Part shown: positions 54,326-63,211 of the stretch, piece after piece
Position numbering within the stretch: the stretch's first letter is position 1
Layout of the letters: every line of letters starts with the position of its first letter
IMG/VR virus record: IMGVR_UViG_3300037231_000119
Coordinates: 1 to 64,000 of that record
From: a virus
Direction: 5' to 3' (one strand)
DNA length: 64,000 nt
Notes under the pieces: generated by a model
What the model saw: only the letters and a program-made list of their open reading frames with translations
The model's database searches: none
What the model was told of the DNA's origin: nothing
Position numbers and translations under genes: made by a program

Positions 54326-54536
54326 TATTTCAATGTTGGAATTTTACCGAATGCTTGAAGAGCACGACTGGTACTTTACCATGTCGGATGACAGAAGTGT
54401 TTATCTTAGGGGAAGCCGAGAGGAATCGGAACTAAAAGCTATTTCTAGCAGTTCTCCTGAACGTAAGGCTCTTTATGATGAGTACTATTCCTATCAGTGG
54501 AAGGGTACTGAAAAGCCAGCTAAGCCTCTATTCTAA
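54315..54536 (+). CDS. Conserved phage protein (DWxxxMSDD type)
   Basis: 73 aa from GTG 54315, or 67 aa from ATG 54333. DWYFTMSDDRSVYLRG is a pattern seen in many phage proteins (DWFYxMSDD...WLRG), then SSPERKALYDEYYSY. Function unknown. Overlaps the end of the convergent gene by 4 bp. Confidence 0.65.
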   Translation: MTSNISMLEFYRMLEEHDWYFTMSDDRSVYLRGSREESELKAISSSSPERKALYDEYYSYQWKGTEKPAKPLF

Positions 54537-55012
54537 AAGCCTTCTTTATTGGCTTCAGCTTTTCCATCAATCTCTTCTAAGTTGCCGAAATCCATCCCAC
54601 CTGACTTAGGTAGTGGCTTAGATTCGGCTTTCTTAATTTCAGCTTGGATGGTTTCCTGCGTAGGCCTTTTCTTTTTAGCCGCTCTGGCAATCTCTCTATT
54701 AAGTACGGCGTCAACCATTTGCTCTTCTTCCTCCTTACTTACGCGACGATAGGTTGGATCTTTGATCAGGTAGAGTTTCTCGAGGAGGTCTTCCCCTTCT
54801 TGCTCAATAATGGATGGATGGTACTTATCTTCATACAGCGCCTGTAAGACCATCATAGGATCTAGCTCGTTCATAACCACATGAAGAGCGGTATGGAATT
54901 GGACGCTATACTGGCGACAGCGAATTCTCCACACAGAATCTGGAGTGGGATCGAGACATGCGTTGATTGCTTTGAGTTCGCAATACTCAAATAGGGAGAA
55001 GAAGTCGATCAT
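54533..55012 (-). CDS. Hypothetical protein, possible tail assembly factor
   Basis: 159 aa. Helical N-terminus with LCELKAI-like EYCELKAINACLDP and a charged, disordered C-terminus. Two-gene unit with 55025, far from the tape measure. Length and character fit a tail assembly chaperone but this is a guess. Confidence 0.55.
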   Translation of the reverse strand: MIDFFSLFEYCELKAINACLDPTPDSVWRIRCRQYSVQFHTALHVVMNELDPMMVLQALYEDKYHPSIIEQEGEDLLEKLYLIKDPTYRRVSKEEEEQMVDAVLNREIARAAKKKRPTQETIQAEIKKAESKPLPKSGGMDFGNLEEIDGKAEANKEGF

Positions 55013-55024
55013 AGTAGGGGCCCA

Positions 55025-55471
55025 TTACTCAGCAGCCTTCTGAAGAAGTGCCTCAGCCTTAGCTATTGATTTAGTTAAGATCTCCTCACGTTCTTTAGAA
55101 ATCTTATCTTTGAACATAGTCTCGGCACGATCGCTTGCGTCAAGAACCAATTTGATGATCTGAAGGTCCCCTATGTTTCCTGCGATGCCCCCCGGTTCTT
55201 GGGATGCGGATGTCCAAAAAGGTGGGGCCTTAATAATAAGCTGGTTGAGACGACTAAGAGCGTAAGCTAAGTTAATTTCCGTCTCACTGGCCAACATCGC
55301 AAACTGTCCGAGATAGCTCCTATACTCCCTACCAGCATGAAGAAGTTCTGTGGGATTGAGATAGGTGCGAAATACGAAGGTCCCAGTGTATGTTCCACCT
55401 ACCTCCGAATCAGTTTTTGGCATAACCCAAGTAGCCGTTGAACCTTCTAAACGAATATCATTGTTGTTCAA
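55025..55471 (-). CDS. Hypothetical protein, possible tail assembly factor
   Basis: 148 aa. Beta-rich N-terminus (GTYTGTFVFRTYLNPTELLH), then helices. RLNQLIIKAPPFW in the middle. Belongs to the same family style as proteins preceding tape measures in other phages. Transcribed from the promoter at 55499. Confidence 0.55.
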   Translation of the reverse strand: MNNNDIRLEGSTATWVMPKTDSEVGGTYTGTFVFRTYLNPTELLHAGREYRSYLGQFAMLASETEINLAYALSRLNQLIIKAPPFWTSASQEPGGIAGNIGDLQIIKLVLDASDRAETMFKDKISKEREEILTKSIAKAEALLQKAAE

Positions 55472-55498
55472 AATAAACCCCTCAATCCTTATTTACAA

Positions 55499-55527
55499 TA
55501 TATCACGGAACTGTGACCTGACGGCAA
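55499..55527 (-). promoter_or_regulatory. Sigma-70-like promoter
   Basis: - strand TTGCCG (55527-55522), 17 nt, GATATA (55504-55499), 28 nt before the start at 55471. Moderate match. Confidence 0.4.
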
Positions 55528-55552
55528 ATCCCCGAATTAAACCTATAAATTG

Positions 55553-55739
55553 TAAACTAAAACAGTTGAAAACCAAAATCCTCAATGAAATCAACAAACA
55601 CTTAAAAGAATACTTGGATAAATCAAGAGAAAGAAAACTTACTCTTCTTCTATCATGAGAAACAACCAAAGCTACAAACTATTTTACATAAACAGTAAAA
55701 TAAATTTCTTTCCTTGGTTAAAATACATAAAAGAAAGAA
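55553..55739. repeat. Duplicated intergenic element, copy B
   Basis: Second copy of the 38931-39117 element. Base 55553-55622 is identical to copy A; later parts differ mainly by short changes. Ends GGTTAAAATACATAAAAGAAAG, just before a + strand promoter. Fills the 345-bp gap between divergent genes. Confidence 0.75.
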
Positions 55740-55764
55740 GGCAGCTAGAAAATCAAATTTTCGC

Positions 55765-55793
55765 TTGACCATCTTCTCGAGAGTTGATATGGT
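55765..55793 (+). promoter_or_regulatory. Sigma-70-like promoter
   Basis: TTGACC, 17 nt, TATGGT, then 23 nt to ATG 55817 with AAGGAG in between. A normal-leader counterpart of the leaderless sites. Confidence 0.6.
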
Positions 55794-55816
55794 ACTAATT
55801 AAGGAGTAACTGAATT

Positions 55817-56059
55817 ATGAACAACCTTTACGAGATCGGTCCAGACCTCTTTGAAGTCCACTCAAGCCGCCCTACAGCTGTCTACAAGGGCACGCAGCTT
55901 CAAACCTTAGTCTATTGCGTCCAAGTGCTCAAAGTCGATCCAGAACAACTACAGTTCGCTATGATAGATATGATTCAGAAGGATCACAACAGCGCGGACT
56001 TTGGTATTCTTGGAACATTCCTGTATAGTTTTAATAGATATGAAAAGAAGGCTTCCTAA
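55817..56059 (+). CDS. Hypothetical protein
   Basis: 80 aa: MNNLYEIGPDLFEVHSSRPT, with AAGGAG upstream. Not recognised. First of a four-gene + unit. Confidence 0.65.
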   Translation: MNNLYEIGPDLFEVHSSRPTAVYKGTQLQTLVYCVQVLKVDPEQLQFAMIDMIQKDHNSADFGILGTFLYSFNRYEKKAS

Positions 56060-56060
56060 T

Positions 56061-56270
56061 ATGTTTAGACCAATGGAACTCTGGCGGCATCGTAATTGCT
56101 TAGATATCGATATCTTAGTACTCAAGATACAGTTTCAACATAGTGATTATGTTATGGCCAAGGTTAAATACTGGAATCGACACTATAAGGTATTTTCTTG
56201 GGCTGACCCAGAAACGGTTAAGATCTTGAGAAGTGATTTCAGTAAGTGGACCTTGGTGGAAGAAGCATGA
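56061..56270 (+). CDS. Small hypothetical protein
   Basis: 69 aa from MFRPMELWRHRN, 1 nt after the previous stop. Trp-rich. ATGA overlap downstream. Not recognised. Confidence 0.6.
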   Translation: MFRPMELWRHRNCLDIDILVLKIQFQHSDYVMAKVKYWNRHYKVFSWADPETVKILRSDFSKWTLVEEA

Positions 56271-56410
56271 GTGTAGAATTGATCAAAACTGAATCAAAAC
56301 CATGTGTTAGATGTGGCTGCAAGGATTTTAAGGTGATCTTGGGAGCTAAGGCTTGTGTTGAATGCCTTACTTATATTCCTAAAGAATTAGTGCGTGATAT
56401 AAGAAAGTAG
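56267..56410 (+). CDS. Small zinc-ribbon protein
   Basis: 47 aa with CVRCGC and CVEC 13 residues apart, a zinc ribbon. ATGA overlap with the upstream gene. Confidence 0.6.
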   Translation: MSVELIKTESKPCVRCGCKDFKVILGAKACVECLTYIPKELVRDIRK

Positions 56411-56418
56411 GAGTATCT

Positions 56419-56664
56419 ATGGAAAACATGAAGACTTTGACCGTTCATTGCTATGCAGAAGATCCAACTCAAGAACGGAGGGTTACCATGAGGCTTGCCC
56501 TTATTACCGTTATTGCAGCAGCCACGGAAGATACTGTGATTAGTGGAAAGCCTCGTAGGATAGTTACGGTGATGTTTATGGATGGCGCCAGCCTGGATGT
56601 AGTGCTCGATCATTCTGATTTGACCATGTTGGAAGAAGCAATTGGGTCTTACTGTTTTGAATAG
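56419..56664 (+). CDS. Hypothetical protein
   Basis: 81 aa, starting MENMKTLTVH; beta-rich with a short Ala-rich segment. AGGAG precedes it. Not recognised. A 14-bp palindrome (AATAGTCGACTATT) covers its stop at the convergent junction. Confidence 0.6.
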   Translation: MENMKTLTVHCYAEDPTQERRVTMRLALITVIAAATEDTVISGKPRRIVTVMFMDGASLDVVLDHSDLTMLEEAIGSYCFE

Positions 56665-56668
56665 TCGA

Positions 56669-57040
56669 CTATTTTGAATCGACGAGCTTCACCAAAAGCT
56701 CCAGCATGGACTTAGTAGAAGCGGCCAAATCTTCCCTAAGTTCTTGAATTCGTTGACCTAATACTCTAACTTCCGCATTGTACGTATCTTTTACGTGTGT
56801 AAATTCGTTTGTTACGATTTGTTTTTGAGTTTCTAATTCAACTTCTAACTTTTTTATCTTGTCTTCCAATAAGACAGACACCTTAGCCACTTCTTCTTTG
56901 GCCTGATCTAGGATAGACTCTCTGTATTTCTCTCTCTTAATAGCCATCCCAAGCGTAACATGGCGATATGATGTATAAATCATGCCACCTGTGGTGGCTA
57001 TAGCTGCTATAATTCCGGTTGCGGTGCCTATATCGATCAT
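56669..57040 (-). CDS. Membrane-anchored coiled-coil protein
   Basis: 123 aa from MIDIGTATG. N-terminal membrane segment (about 5-24), then a long coiled coil (35-115). A longer frame to 57082 contains the promoter motif, so the ATG at 57040 (AGGGA upstream) is chosen. May act with the lysis genes next to it; function unknown. Confidence 0.6.
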   Translation of the reverse strand: MIDIGTATGIIAAIATTGGMIYTSYRHVTLGMAIKREKYRESILDQAKEEVAKVSVLLEDKIKKLEVELETQKQIVTNEFTHVKDTYNAEVRVLGQRIQELREDLAASTKSMLELLVKLVDSK

Positions 57041-57058
57041 ATGGTGTATCCCTTCGAG

Positions 57059-57072
57059 TAAGATTGGCTGAA
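57059..57072 (-). promoter_or_regulatory. Late-promoter motif
   Basis: + strand TAAGATTGGCTGAA, 19 nt upstream of the start at 57040. Same sequence as the 34193 motif. It sets the start of the gene. Confidence 0.6.
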
Positions 57073-57108
57073 AATAGGTCATGATATAGTAAGGGATAGG
57101 GGATTTAT

Positions 57109-57381
57109 ATGGAGACTAAAGAAGAAGGTTTTTTCGATTTTTTGCTAGGCTACAGGAAGACTCTGGCTTGGGTTGCCATGTTTGCGATTTCAATAGTTTT
57201 CCGCCTTAAGGGGTATATTGACGGAGGCCAATTTGTGGACCTATCTAAAGCCACTTTTTTGGGATTCATAACTGGTAACTTGGGTGAACATCTCGGGAAC
57301 CTAGGACAGGCCTATTTTAATAGTAAGGCCGGAGCGGCTGTAGAAGCTAAGGCTATCGCTGAGGTTAAAAATGTCATCTAA
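57109..57381 (+). CDS. Holin-like membrane protein
   Basis: 90 aa. Hydrophobic segment TLAWVAMFAISIVFRLKGY (16-34) and a second weaker one (46-62). Ends with an Ala/Lys tail. Start of a three-gene + group that resembles a lysis cassette. Overlaps the next gene by 11 bp. Confidence 0.55.
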   Translation: METKEEGFFDFLLGYRKTLAWVAMFAISIVFRLKGYIDGGQFVDLSKATFLGFITGNLGEHLGNLGQAYFNSKAGAAVEAKAIAEVKNVI

Positions 57382-57673
57382 ACTGTCCCTCCTCTGGGCA
57401 TACATTAAGGCCGAACTCTCTGACATCTGGGCCAAAAGTAAGATGTGGATTATTGCAGGGGCAAGTCTTATTATCTATTTGAAATGGCGTCAGATTAAGG
57501 AAGCTCTTATTGTAAGAGCCGGAAATAAAGAGATTCAGCAGTCTAATGCACAAGACAAAGATCTTTCGGTAGCTGAGACCACGGCCAATGCTAGCGCTGA
57601 AGCGATCATTAAGTCTGCAGATGCCTTGCCAGCTAGCGAACCGGCCGTCGATGACAATTGGAATACCAAATGA
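57371..57673 (+). CDS. Holin/anchor-like membrane protein
   Basis: 100 aa. One membrane segment (MWIIAGASLIIYLKW, about 25-40) and an Ala/Glu-rich C-terminus. ATGA overlap with the next gene. Probably part of the lysis group, as holin, anti-holin or inner spanin. Confidence 0.5.
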   Translation: MSSKLSLLWAYIKAELSDIWAKSKMWIIAGASLIIYLKWRQIKEALIVRAGNKEIQQSNAQDKDLSVAETTANASAEAIIKSADALPASEPAVDDNWNTK

Positions 57674-58062
57674 AAAAACTTATTGTTAGCCTTCTTCTAC
57701 TCTGCACTTTTTCAAATTTAGCTTTCGCCGATTGCGATTGGAAGACCGGCATTGTTCCTGGTCCCAATAAGACCTTTGTGTATTCAGAGGCGTGCCATTT
57801 AGCCGTGGGAAAACTGGTTCAAGATTCGACCGTTAAAGACCAGCAGATTCTGGATTACAAACAGGCTATTTCACTTAAAGATCTTGCTCTAACAAATTCC
57901 GACGCTCGTGTGGCTATGTGGGAAAAAAGTTCTTTAGATCAAATGGATAGGCTTACCAAGATTGATTCAGAGCAGAAACACAATGACTTTCTATATTTTG
58001 GATTGGGAATTCTTAGCGCTGTGGCGGTTGGTTTCGCAACCGCAAAATTGGTGGGTAAATGA
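57670..58062 (+). CDS. Secreted spanin-like protein
   Basis: 130 aa from MKKLIVSLLLL; signal peptide cleaved after ALAFA-type LAFAD (about 21). Two Cys, a helical middle, and a C-terminal membrane segment LYFGLGILSAVAVGFATAKL. The two-ended layout fits a unimolecular spanin that links the membranes. Converges with the NlpC/P60-like gene. Confidence 0.5.
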   Translation: MKKLIVSLLLLCTFSNLAFADCDWKTGIVPGPNKTFVYSEACHLAVGKLVQDSTVKDQQILDYKQAISLKDLALTNSDARVAMWEKSSLDQMDRLTKIDSEQKHNDFLYFGLGILSAVAVGFATAKLVGK

Positions 58063-58569
58063 TCAGCCCCTAACGGGTAGGGAAGCCACAATTTTATACA
58101 GATCCGCTGGCGCTAAATTTGCTACTGGTTGAGTGATCTTAACCCCCTCGTAGTTCTCTAGAATATAAGCGACCATTTCCGAACAGAAGTCAGACGACTG
58201 ATCATACTGAAAAGGATTGCTTATTTTAATTCCCACTAATTGTCCCAAACGAACTAGAGCCATACCTAGAATCCCACTAATGCTGTAAGGTTTACCTAAT
58301 TGATTTATGGCAAATTGTAATAGAGCCTTCTTATCCTTAATGGGGAAGGCAAATTCCTTATAAATATTCTCTTTTGTATCGAAAAGAGGTTCGCCTATGA
58401 AGTTAACCACTAATCCACTTGCCTGTATTACTATATTTTCACTTAGCCCGTTCAATTGGACCCGGATATAGGAATGCGAGAACGGCGACCAGTACGCCAA
58501 GCGAATCAGCCATGAAAATGGAGCAAACCAAGCAGCCGGTTTTGAAAATCCTATTACGATTGAGTCCAT
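58063..58569 (-). CDS. NlpC/P60-like (permuted papain-fold) enzyme
   Basis: 168 aa. A His at 32 (SPFSHSYIRV) precedes the Cys at 129 (SSDFCSEMVAYIL), the order of permuted NlpC/P60 enzymes such as YiiX. Could cleave peptidoglycan, cleave lipid-linked amides, or act as the lysis or tail-associated peptidase. No signal peptide. Between the fibre operon and lysis genes. Confidence 0.65.
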   Translation of the reverse strand: MDSIVIGFSKPAAWFAPFSWLIRLAYWSPFSHSYIRVQLNGLSENIVIQASGLVVNFIGEPLFDTKENIYKEFAFPIKDKKALLQFAINQLGKPYSISGILGMALVRLGQLVGIKISNPFQYDQSSDFCSEMVAYILENYEGVKITQPVANLAPADLYKIVASLPVRG

Positions 58570-58571
58570 GT

Positions 58572-59087
58572 CTAACTCCCCGGATTGGCCGTAGGGACGA
58601 TGCCCAGGTATGCCTGTATTTGATTTAAGTAACTATAAAGAATAGAATTAGTCACAAAAGGAGATAGGGCCGTTTTTATCGAGCTTGTATCTGCAATCAT
58701 AGTATTGATTTCGGTGATAGCGGCATATAGAGATCCAGTTTGAAGATAATAGGCTAAGGTTTGAGCATAGGTCGCCACCGCAATAGTTTTTCCCGACTGT
58801 GTAATTCCAGCTAACATATTTTGTGTCGCGAACTGTAGGGACATATTAGCTCCAAAATATTGCGCTTGCTGTAATATATCTGAAACTATTTCAGTTTCGG
58901 ACATAGATGCGCTAACAGGCGCTGTGAAAACGACATTATCTGTAGTAGTCCAGCCCGTGGTGGGCTGAGGAGATGTATTTGTTATATCGACTAAAATATA
59001 TTGTGAACCAGGATTCCATGCCGATACGCCATCCCAAGTTGCCGTACTGATTACCACACCATTTTGAATAATAGCAATAGTTTTCAT
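58572..59087 (-). CDS. Tail fibre-associated protein
   Basis: 171 aa. N-terminus MKTIAIIQNGVVISTATWDG is typical of short proteins following tail fibres (assembly or tip proteins). Alanine/serine-rich helical C-terminus. 2 nt from both neighbours. Confidence 0.6.
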   Translation of the reverse strand: MKTIAIIQNGVVISTATWDGVSAWNPGSQYILVDITNTSPQPTTGWTTTDNVVFTAPVSASMSETEIVSDILQQAQYFGANMSLQFATQNMLAGITQSGKTIAVATYAQTLAYYLQTGSLYAAITEINTMIADTSSIKTALSPFVTNSILYSYLNQIQAYLGIVPTANPGS

Positions 59088-59089
59088 AT

Positions 59090-62000
59090 TTACTCCTGCC
59101 AGGTTATGATCATATTTCCAGGATTGCCAGGGGATCCCGCTCCACCATTTCCACCCGCTGAACCCGTACTCGCAAGACTTCCCCCGCCGCCGCCACCGCC
59201 GCCACCAATTCCACCTTCGCCCGCATTGACTACGACGGAGGCCTGGCTTGCAGCGCTTATTCCTGCTGCTCCAGAAGCCCCGCCATTTCCACCCTTTCCA
59301 CCAATGGATAGTGTGACATTGCCAGCAAGATAGTCGGTACCACTGGACGGTGCGCCCGCTCCACCTCCTCCACCTCCCAAAGATCCGCCGCCCGTTGAAG
59401 CGGCTGGGTTTCCACCGCTGATTGCAAAAGGAGAGTTCCTTTGCGTAATGTTATTGGGAAGGATTCCCGCCGCATTTGTTAGGCCGCCAGCTCCACTTAC
59501 CGCCCCATTTCCGCCATATAAACCAGGTCTAGAACCCGCTGCTGCACCTATAGTCGATAGGGAACCTCCTCCTCCACCAAATCCCTCAACTGTACCGACC
59601 CAGGTATACGTATTCCCAGAAATAGCAAAAGTCGTATTGCCTCCCTGTCCACCAATAGTTCCAACGGTACCCGTAGCACCGGCCGCATTAGCCACGGCTC
59701 CAGCGCCACCCGCTCCACTGGTTCCGGCAGCTCCGATGGTAATAGTCGCGGTTGCACCAGGAACAACCGTGAGCGTAACCGGAGTGGATATTGCCGAGGG
59801 CGCGCTCCCCCCGCCGCCGCCCCCAGCAGCACCTGCCGCTGTTGATCCACCACCTCCTCCACCTCCTCCCGATCCTCCACCTGTACCGCCCCGCCCCGTC
59901 GCTGTGATGTTCGTAACTCCAGCAGGTATAATAAAAGAACCACTTGAAGCAAAAGATGCACTTGCTAGGTTGGACGAAGCTGAAACTTTCCACCAGTTCG
60001 TCCCATCGCTTTGGAACGCATAATTCCCGTAATTCGCATAAAGCTTTACTGGGATGGTAGATGCTTGGCCCTCTATTGTTTCCGTTCCAAATGGCGCAAC
60101 GGTCAATTGATTGGTCCCCAATGCCCCACCAACATCCTTAATGCGGAATATTTGTCCAGTTGTGGTCGTAGGATTTGGGAGAGTAACAGTGAATGCTCCA
60201 CCAGACGTATTTACGAAGACCGTTGCATTAGTTGCCGTAATAGCATAAGCGGAAGTTTTTGTAGAAACTAAAGCTGACTGTCCAGTTCCACCATTAGAGA
60301 ATGCAACGACACCAGTTACATTAGATGCGGTCCCGGTTATAGATCCGCTGGGAATAACATAATCGGTACCAGCGATGGCAGCACTAATCGCCGTGCCATT
60401 GCCCTTCAGTATACCTGTGATAGAGGTCGATAAAGTAATCGCAGGCGTGGTTGTAGAAGTGGCAACAGTTCCCGTAAATCCATTTGCGGATACCACTGAA
60501 ACGGAAGTAACTGTTCCGGAAGTAGCGGGAGCGGCCCAAACAGGAACTCCACCAGAAACTGTTAAAACATTACCTGTAGATCCGATAGGAAGTCTAGCAG
60601 CCGTAGGAGTTGAATTCTCATAAACTAAATCACCAACCGTAGTCATCGGGCTTAAGGCATCAAAAGCCGCATTGGGCGTTGTTTGACCAGTTCCTCCGGT
60701 TGCAATTGGTAAAACTCCCGACACTGCTGTCGTAAGAGAAATAGCTGCGGCCACTACATTCTTGCTTGCATCAAGCTGAAGAGGTAGTGACGCGGTAAGA
60801 GTAGGCAATACAATAGTTCCACCAAAAGAACTGGGGGCTGTACCGCTCTGGTTAATGAAATAATTTCCAGAATAGGTGACATTATCAGATATGAAAGCAG
60901 TATTTGTTCCTCCAGAGAGGGCTCCGAACTGGATAAGATTCTTATATCCAGTGATCGCTGTGGAATCGGCTGTAAATAGTAATGCCGCATAATCAAACGC
61001 TAGAGTCCCAGTTCCAGTGAGCGTCACCGGCTGGGCAAGGATACTAGCTATTTGCTGACCCGTATTTGTATTTGTATAAGTTGAACCTGACGGAACATTA
61101 AAAGATAATTGCGTGTGAATACATCCAATGGATCCGGTATCGGACGTAGTAGCTGTAATTGCTCTTACCAATGAAATCTTGCTTCCAATAAAACTCTGGG
61201 TGTTAGTTGTATTGCCCGAAATAGTAAGGCTGCTATTTAGACCAAAATAAGCTCCACCCGTCAAAGGCGACGCAAGCGCGGATTTCAGGGTGATCGTTTC
61301 CGTTCCAGCACCTATTGGCACGTTAGTTCCGATACGAAGTGCGATATTGGTGTTATCCCAGAAGAAGTTCGCATTGTTTTGAGTGAGGGCTGTCCCATTA
61401 GAGAAAATAACAGAACCCGCCGTTAAGGCAGAGCTGTTACCTGTACCACCATTACTTATACCTAGAGTTCCGGTAGTCTGGGTAAGAGGAAGGCTCAAAG
61501 CTGATAAGGTAACCAATGTACTATTTGTTGTGGTAGTTATGTCAGACGCAGTTCCCGTAGTATTCTGATTTAATATTGGTATATCACCAGAAACAAGTAA
61601 TCTAAAGGTGGGTTCTGCGGATCTTCCCCCTACAGGTCCTGCGAATACTGAGTGCTGGTTTTGATCATCAAGGGCAAAATTTAATGTACCGGAATTAGTT
61701 ACCGGACTGCCGGTGATAGTATAGATGGGGAGAGCACTTATATCTGCAAGGGCAACAGAAGTTACCGTTCCACTTCCTGGAGCTGCAGGTGTAACCCATG
61801 CAGGAATACCTCCAGAAACAGTCAATACTTGACCAGTAGAACCAACGACTAATCGGACATTGTGCGTACCGTCATAATAAAGCGTGTCGCCAGCGGTAGT
61901 CAGGGGAGAAAGAGCGTCAAAAGCGGAAGTTTGCGTAGTTTGACCTGTGCCACCATTTGCAATTGCGATCGCTGTTCCATTCCAAACACCAGAAGTAATC

Positions 62001-63211
62001 GTACCAACACCAGTCAGGCTAGAACCTATAACTGTACTATTCAGGGTAGTACCAGAAAGTGTTCCAGCAGGAGCAACTACCACATTGCCACTCGCAGCGG
62101 TAATAAGGCCCTTAGCATTAACCGTGAAAGAAGGGATAGATGTACTAGAACCGAAGGGTCCAACATTGGAGTTGACAGTGGCAAGCGTAAGAGCCGCAGA
62201 TCCAGGACCTGAAGCAGTACCATCACCCGTAAGAGCTGTAATGTAGCTACCTGCTGCTTGTTTTCCATTGAAGGTTGTGAAGTTGGCACTCGTTAAGTAT
62301 CCATTCTGGCTGGCAGATGCTGCGGCTTGAGCAATAGTTACTGGGCTTGCGCCTATAACCGCTCCAGTACCGTTGGTGATAGTGATGCCGTCAGTTCCAG
62401 CATCTGTAAGGTTGGTGATTGATAGGGCTGCTTGCTTGCCGTTAAAGGTGTTCCAGTCAGTTGAAGAAAGATACCCATCTTCAGATGTAGTGGCTTGCTG
62501 GACCGTGATATTTGGAGTAGATCCCCCAGAACTAAACAAGGGGCTTGTGGCAGTTACACTCGTAACACTAGAGCCGCCTATGGTATTGATTTGTCCCTGT
62601 ATTTTTTCAAAAGCTCCCAATACGGAGTCTGTGGCCGCAACCGGCGTATCTGCCCCCACAGCATAACCCGTCAATAACTTACCAGTAACTACAGAAGAAG
62701 TGATCGAAGTAGCTGACTGAGTCCCCGTTACATCACCTGACAGGGATCCAGTAAAAGAAGATGAAGAGCCTGATACATTTCCGGTAATATTCGCAGTAAT
62801 TATTCCCGCTGAAAAATTTCCACTTGAATCTCTTTCTACTAAGCTGCTAGCCGTATCACTTGAAGTAGCGTTACTAACTTTCGTAGCAGCTGTATTGAAA
62901 GTTGACCAATCGGTAGCACTAAGGTATCCATCAACTGAAACAGTTGCCTCTGGGATAGATATATTACTCAAACTTTCTTGAAGAGGTGCTGATACTGTTA
63001 GTCCGCTTCCATCGGCCAATAGTTGCCAATAGGTAGTATTTGTAGGTAAATTTCCGGTAGTGGTTTGTATGGCTATGTAACTATTCCCCAGATAACTTAC
63101 GGAATTTCCCACGGTATATGTTGTGGCTGGATTGTAAGCGCCCATTGGAACTATATTACCAAAATTAATAATTACGGGAGTGTCTAAGAGCTTGACTATA
63201 TTAACGGACAT
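59090..63211 (-). CDS. Long tail fibre with glycine-rich tip
   Basis: 1373 aa. N-terminus (about 1-70) with PAxxYxxGxxVxYxGxxYxA-like PATTYTVGNSVSYLGNSYIA, a fibre repeat. Middle: repeated SxVxxGVLPIATGGTGQTT, TGILKGNGTAIS, and DGYLSxxDWxTFN units typical of tail fibres. C-terminal about 250 residues are Gly-rich (poly-Gly runs), like the polyglycine-II tip domains that bind receptors in T4-like adhesins. Host recognition. Confidence 0.85.
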   Translation of the reverse strand: MSVNIVKLLDTPVIINFGNIVPMGAYNPATTYTVGNSVSYLGNSYIAIQTTTGNLPTNTTYWQLLADGSGLTVSAPLQESLSNISIPEATVSVDGYLSATDWSTFNTAATKVSNATSSDTASSLVERDSSGNFSAGIITANITGNVSGSSSSFTGSLSGDVTGTQSATSITSSVVTGKLLTGYAVGADTPVAATDSVLGAFEKIQGQINTIGGSSVTSVTATSPLFSSGGSTPNITVQQATTSEDGYLSSTDWNTFNGKQAALSITNLTDAGTDGITITNGTGAVIGASPVTIAQAAASASQNGYLTSANFTTFNGKQAAGSYITALTGDGTASGPGSAALTLATVNSNVGPFGSSTSIPSFTVNAKGLITAASGNVVVAPAGTLSGTTLNSTVIGSSLTGVGTITSGVWNGTAIAIANGGTGQTTQTSAFDALSPLTTAGDTLYYDGTHNVRLVVGSTGQVLTVSGGIPAWVTPAAPGSGTVTSVALADISALPIYTITGSPVTNSGTLNFALDDQNQHSVFAGPVGGRSAEPTFRLLVSGDIPILNQNTTGTASDITTTTNSTLVTLSALSLPLTQTTGTLGISNGGTGNSSALTAGSVIFSNGTALTQNNANFFWDNTNIALRIGTNVPIGAGTETITLKSALASPLTGGAYFGLNSSLTISGNTTNTQSFIGSKISLVRAITATTSDTGSIGCIHTQLSFNVPSGSTYTNTNTGQQIASILAQPVTLTGTGTLAFDYAALLFTADSTAITGYKNLIQFGALSGGTNTAFISDNVTYSGNYFINQSGTAPSSFGGTIVLPTLTASLPLQLDASKNVVAAAISLTTAVSGVLPIATGGTGQTTPNAAFDALSPMTTVGDLVYENSTPTAARLPIGSTGNVLTVSGGVPVWAAPATSGTVTSVSVVSANGFTGTVATSTTTPAITLSTSITGILKGNGTAISAAIAGTDYVIPSGSITGTASNVTGVVAFSNGGTGQSALVSTKTSAYAITATNATVFVNTSGGAFTVTLPNPTTTTGQIFRIKDVGGALGTNQLTVAPFGTETIEGQASTIPVKLYANYGNYAFQSDGTNWWKVSASSNLASASFASSGSFIIPAGVTNITATGRGGTGGGSGGGGGGGGSTAAGAAGGGGGGSAPSAISTPVTLTVVPGATATITIGAAGTSGAGGAGAVANAAGATGTVGTIGGQGGNTTFAISGNTYTWVGTVEGFGGGGGSLSTIGAAAGSRPGLYGGNGAVSGAGGLTNAAGILPNNITQRNSPFAISGGNPAASTGGGSLGGGGGGAGAPSSGTDYLAGNVTLSIGGKGGNGGASGAAGISAASQASVVVNAGEGGIGGGGGGGGGSLASTGSAGGNGGAGSPGNPGNMIITWQE

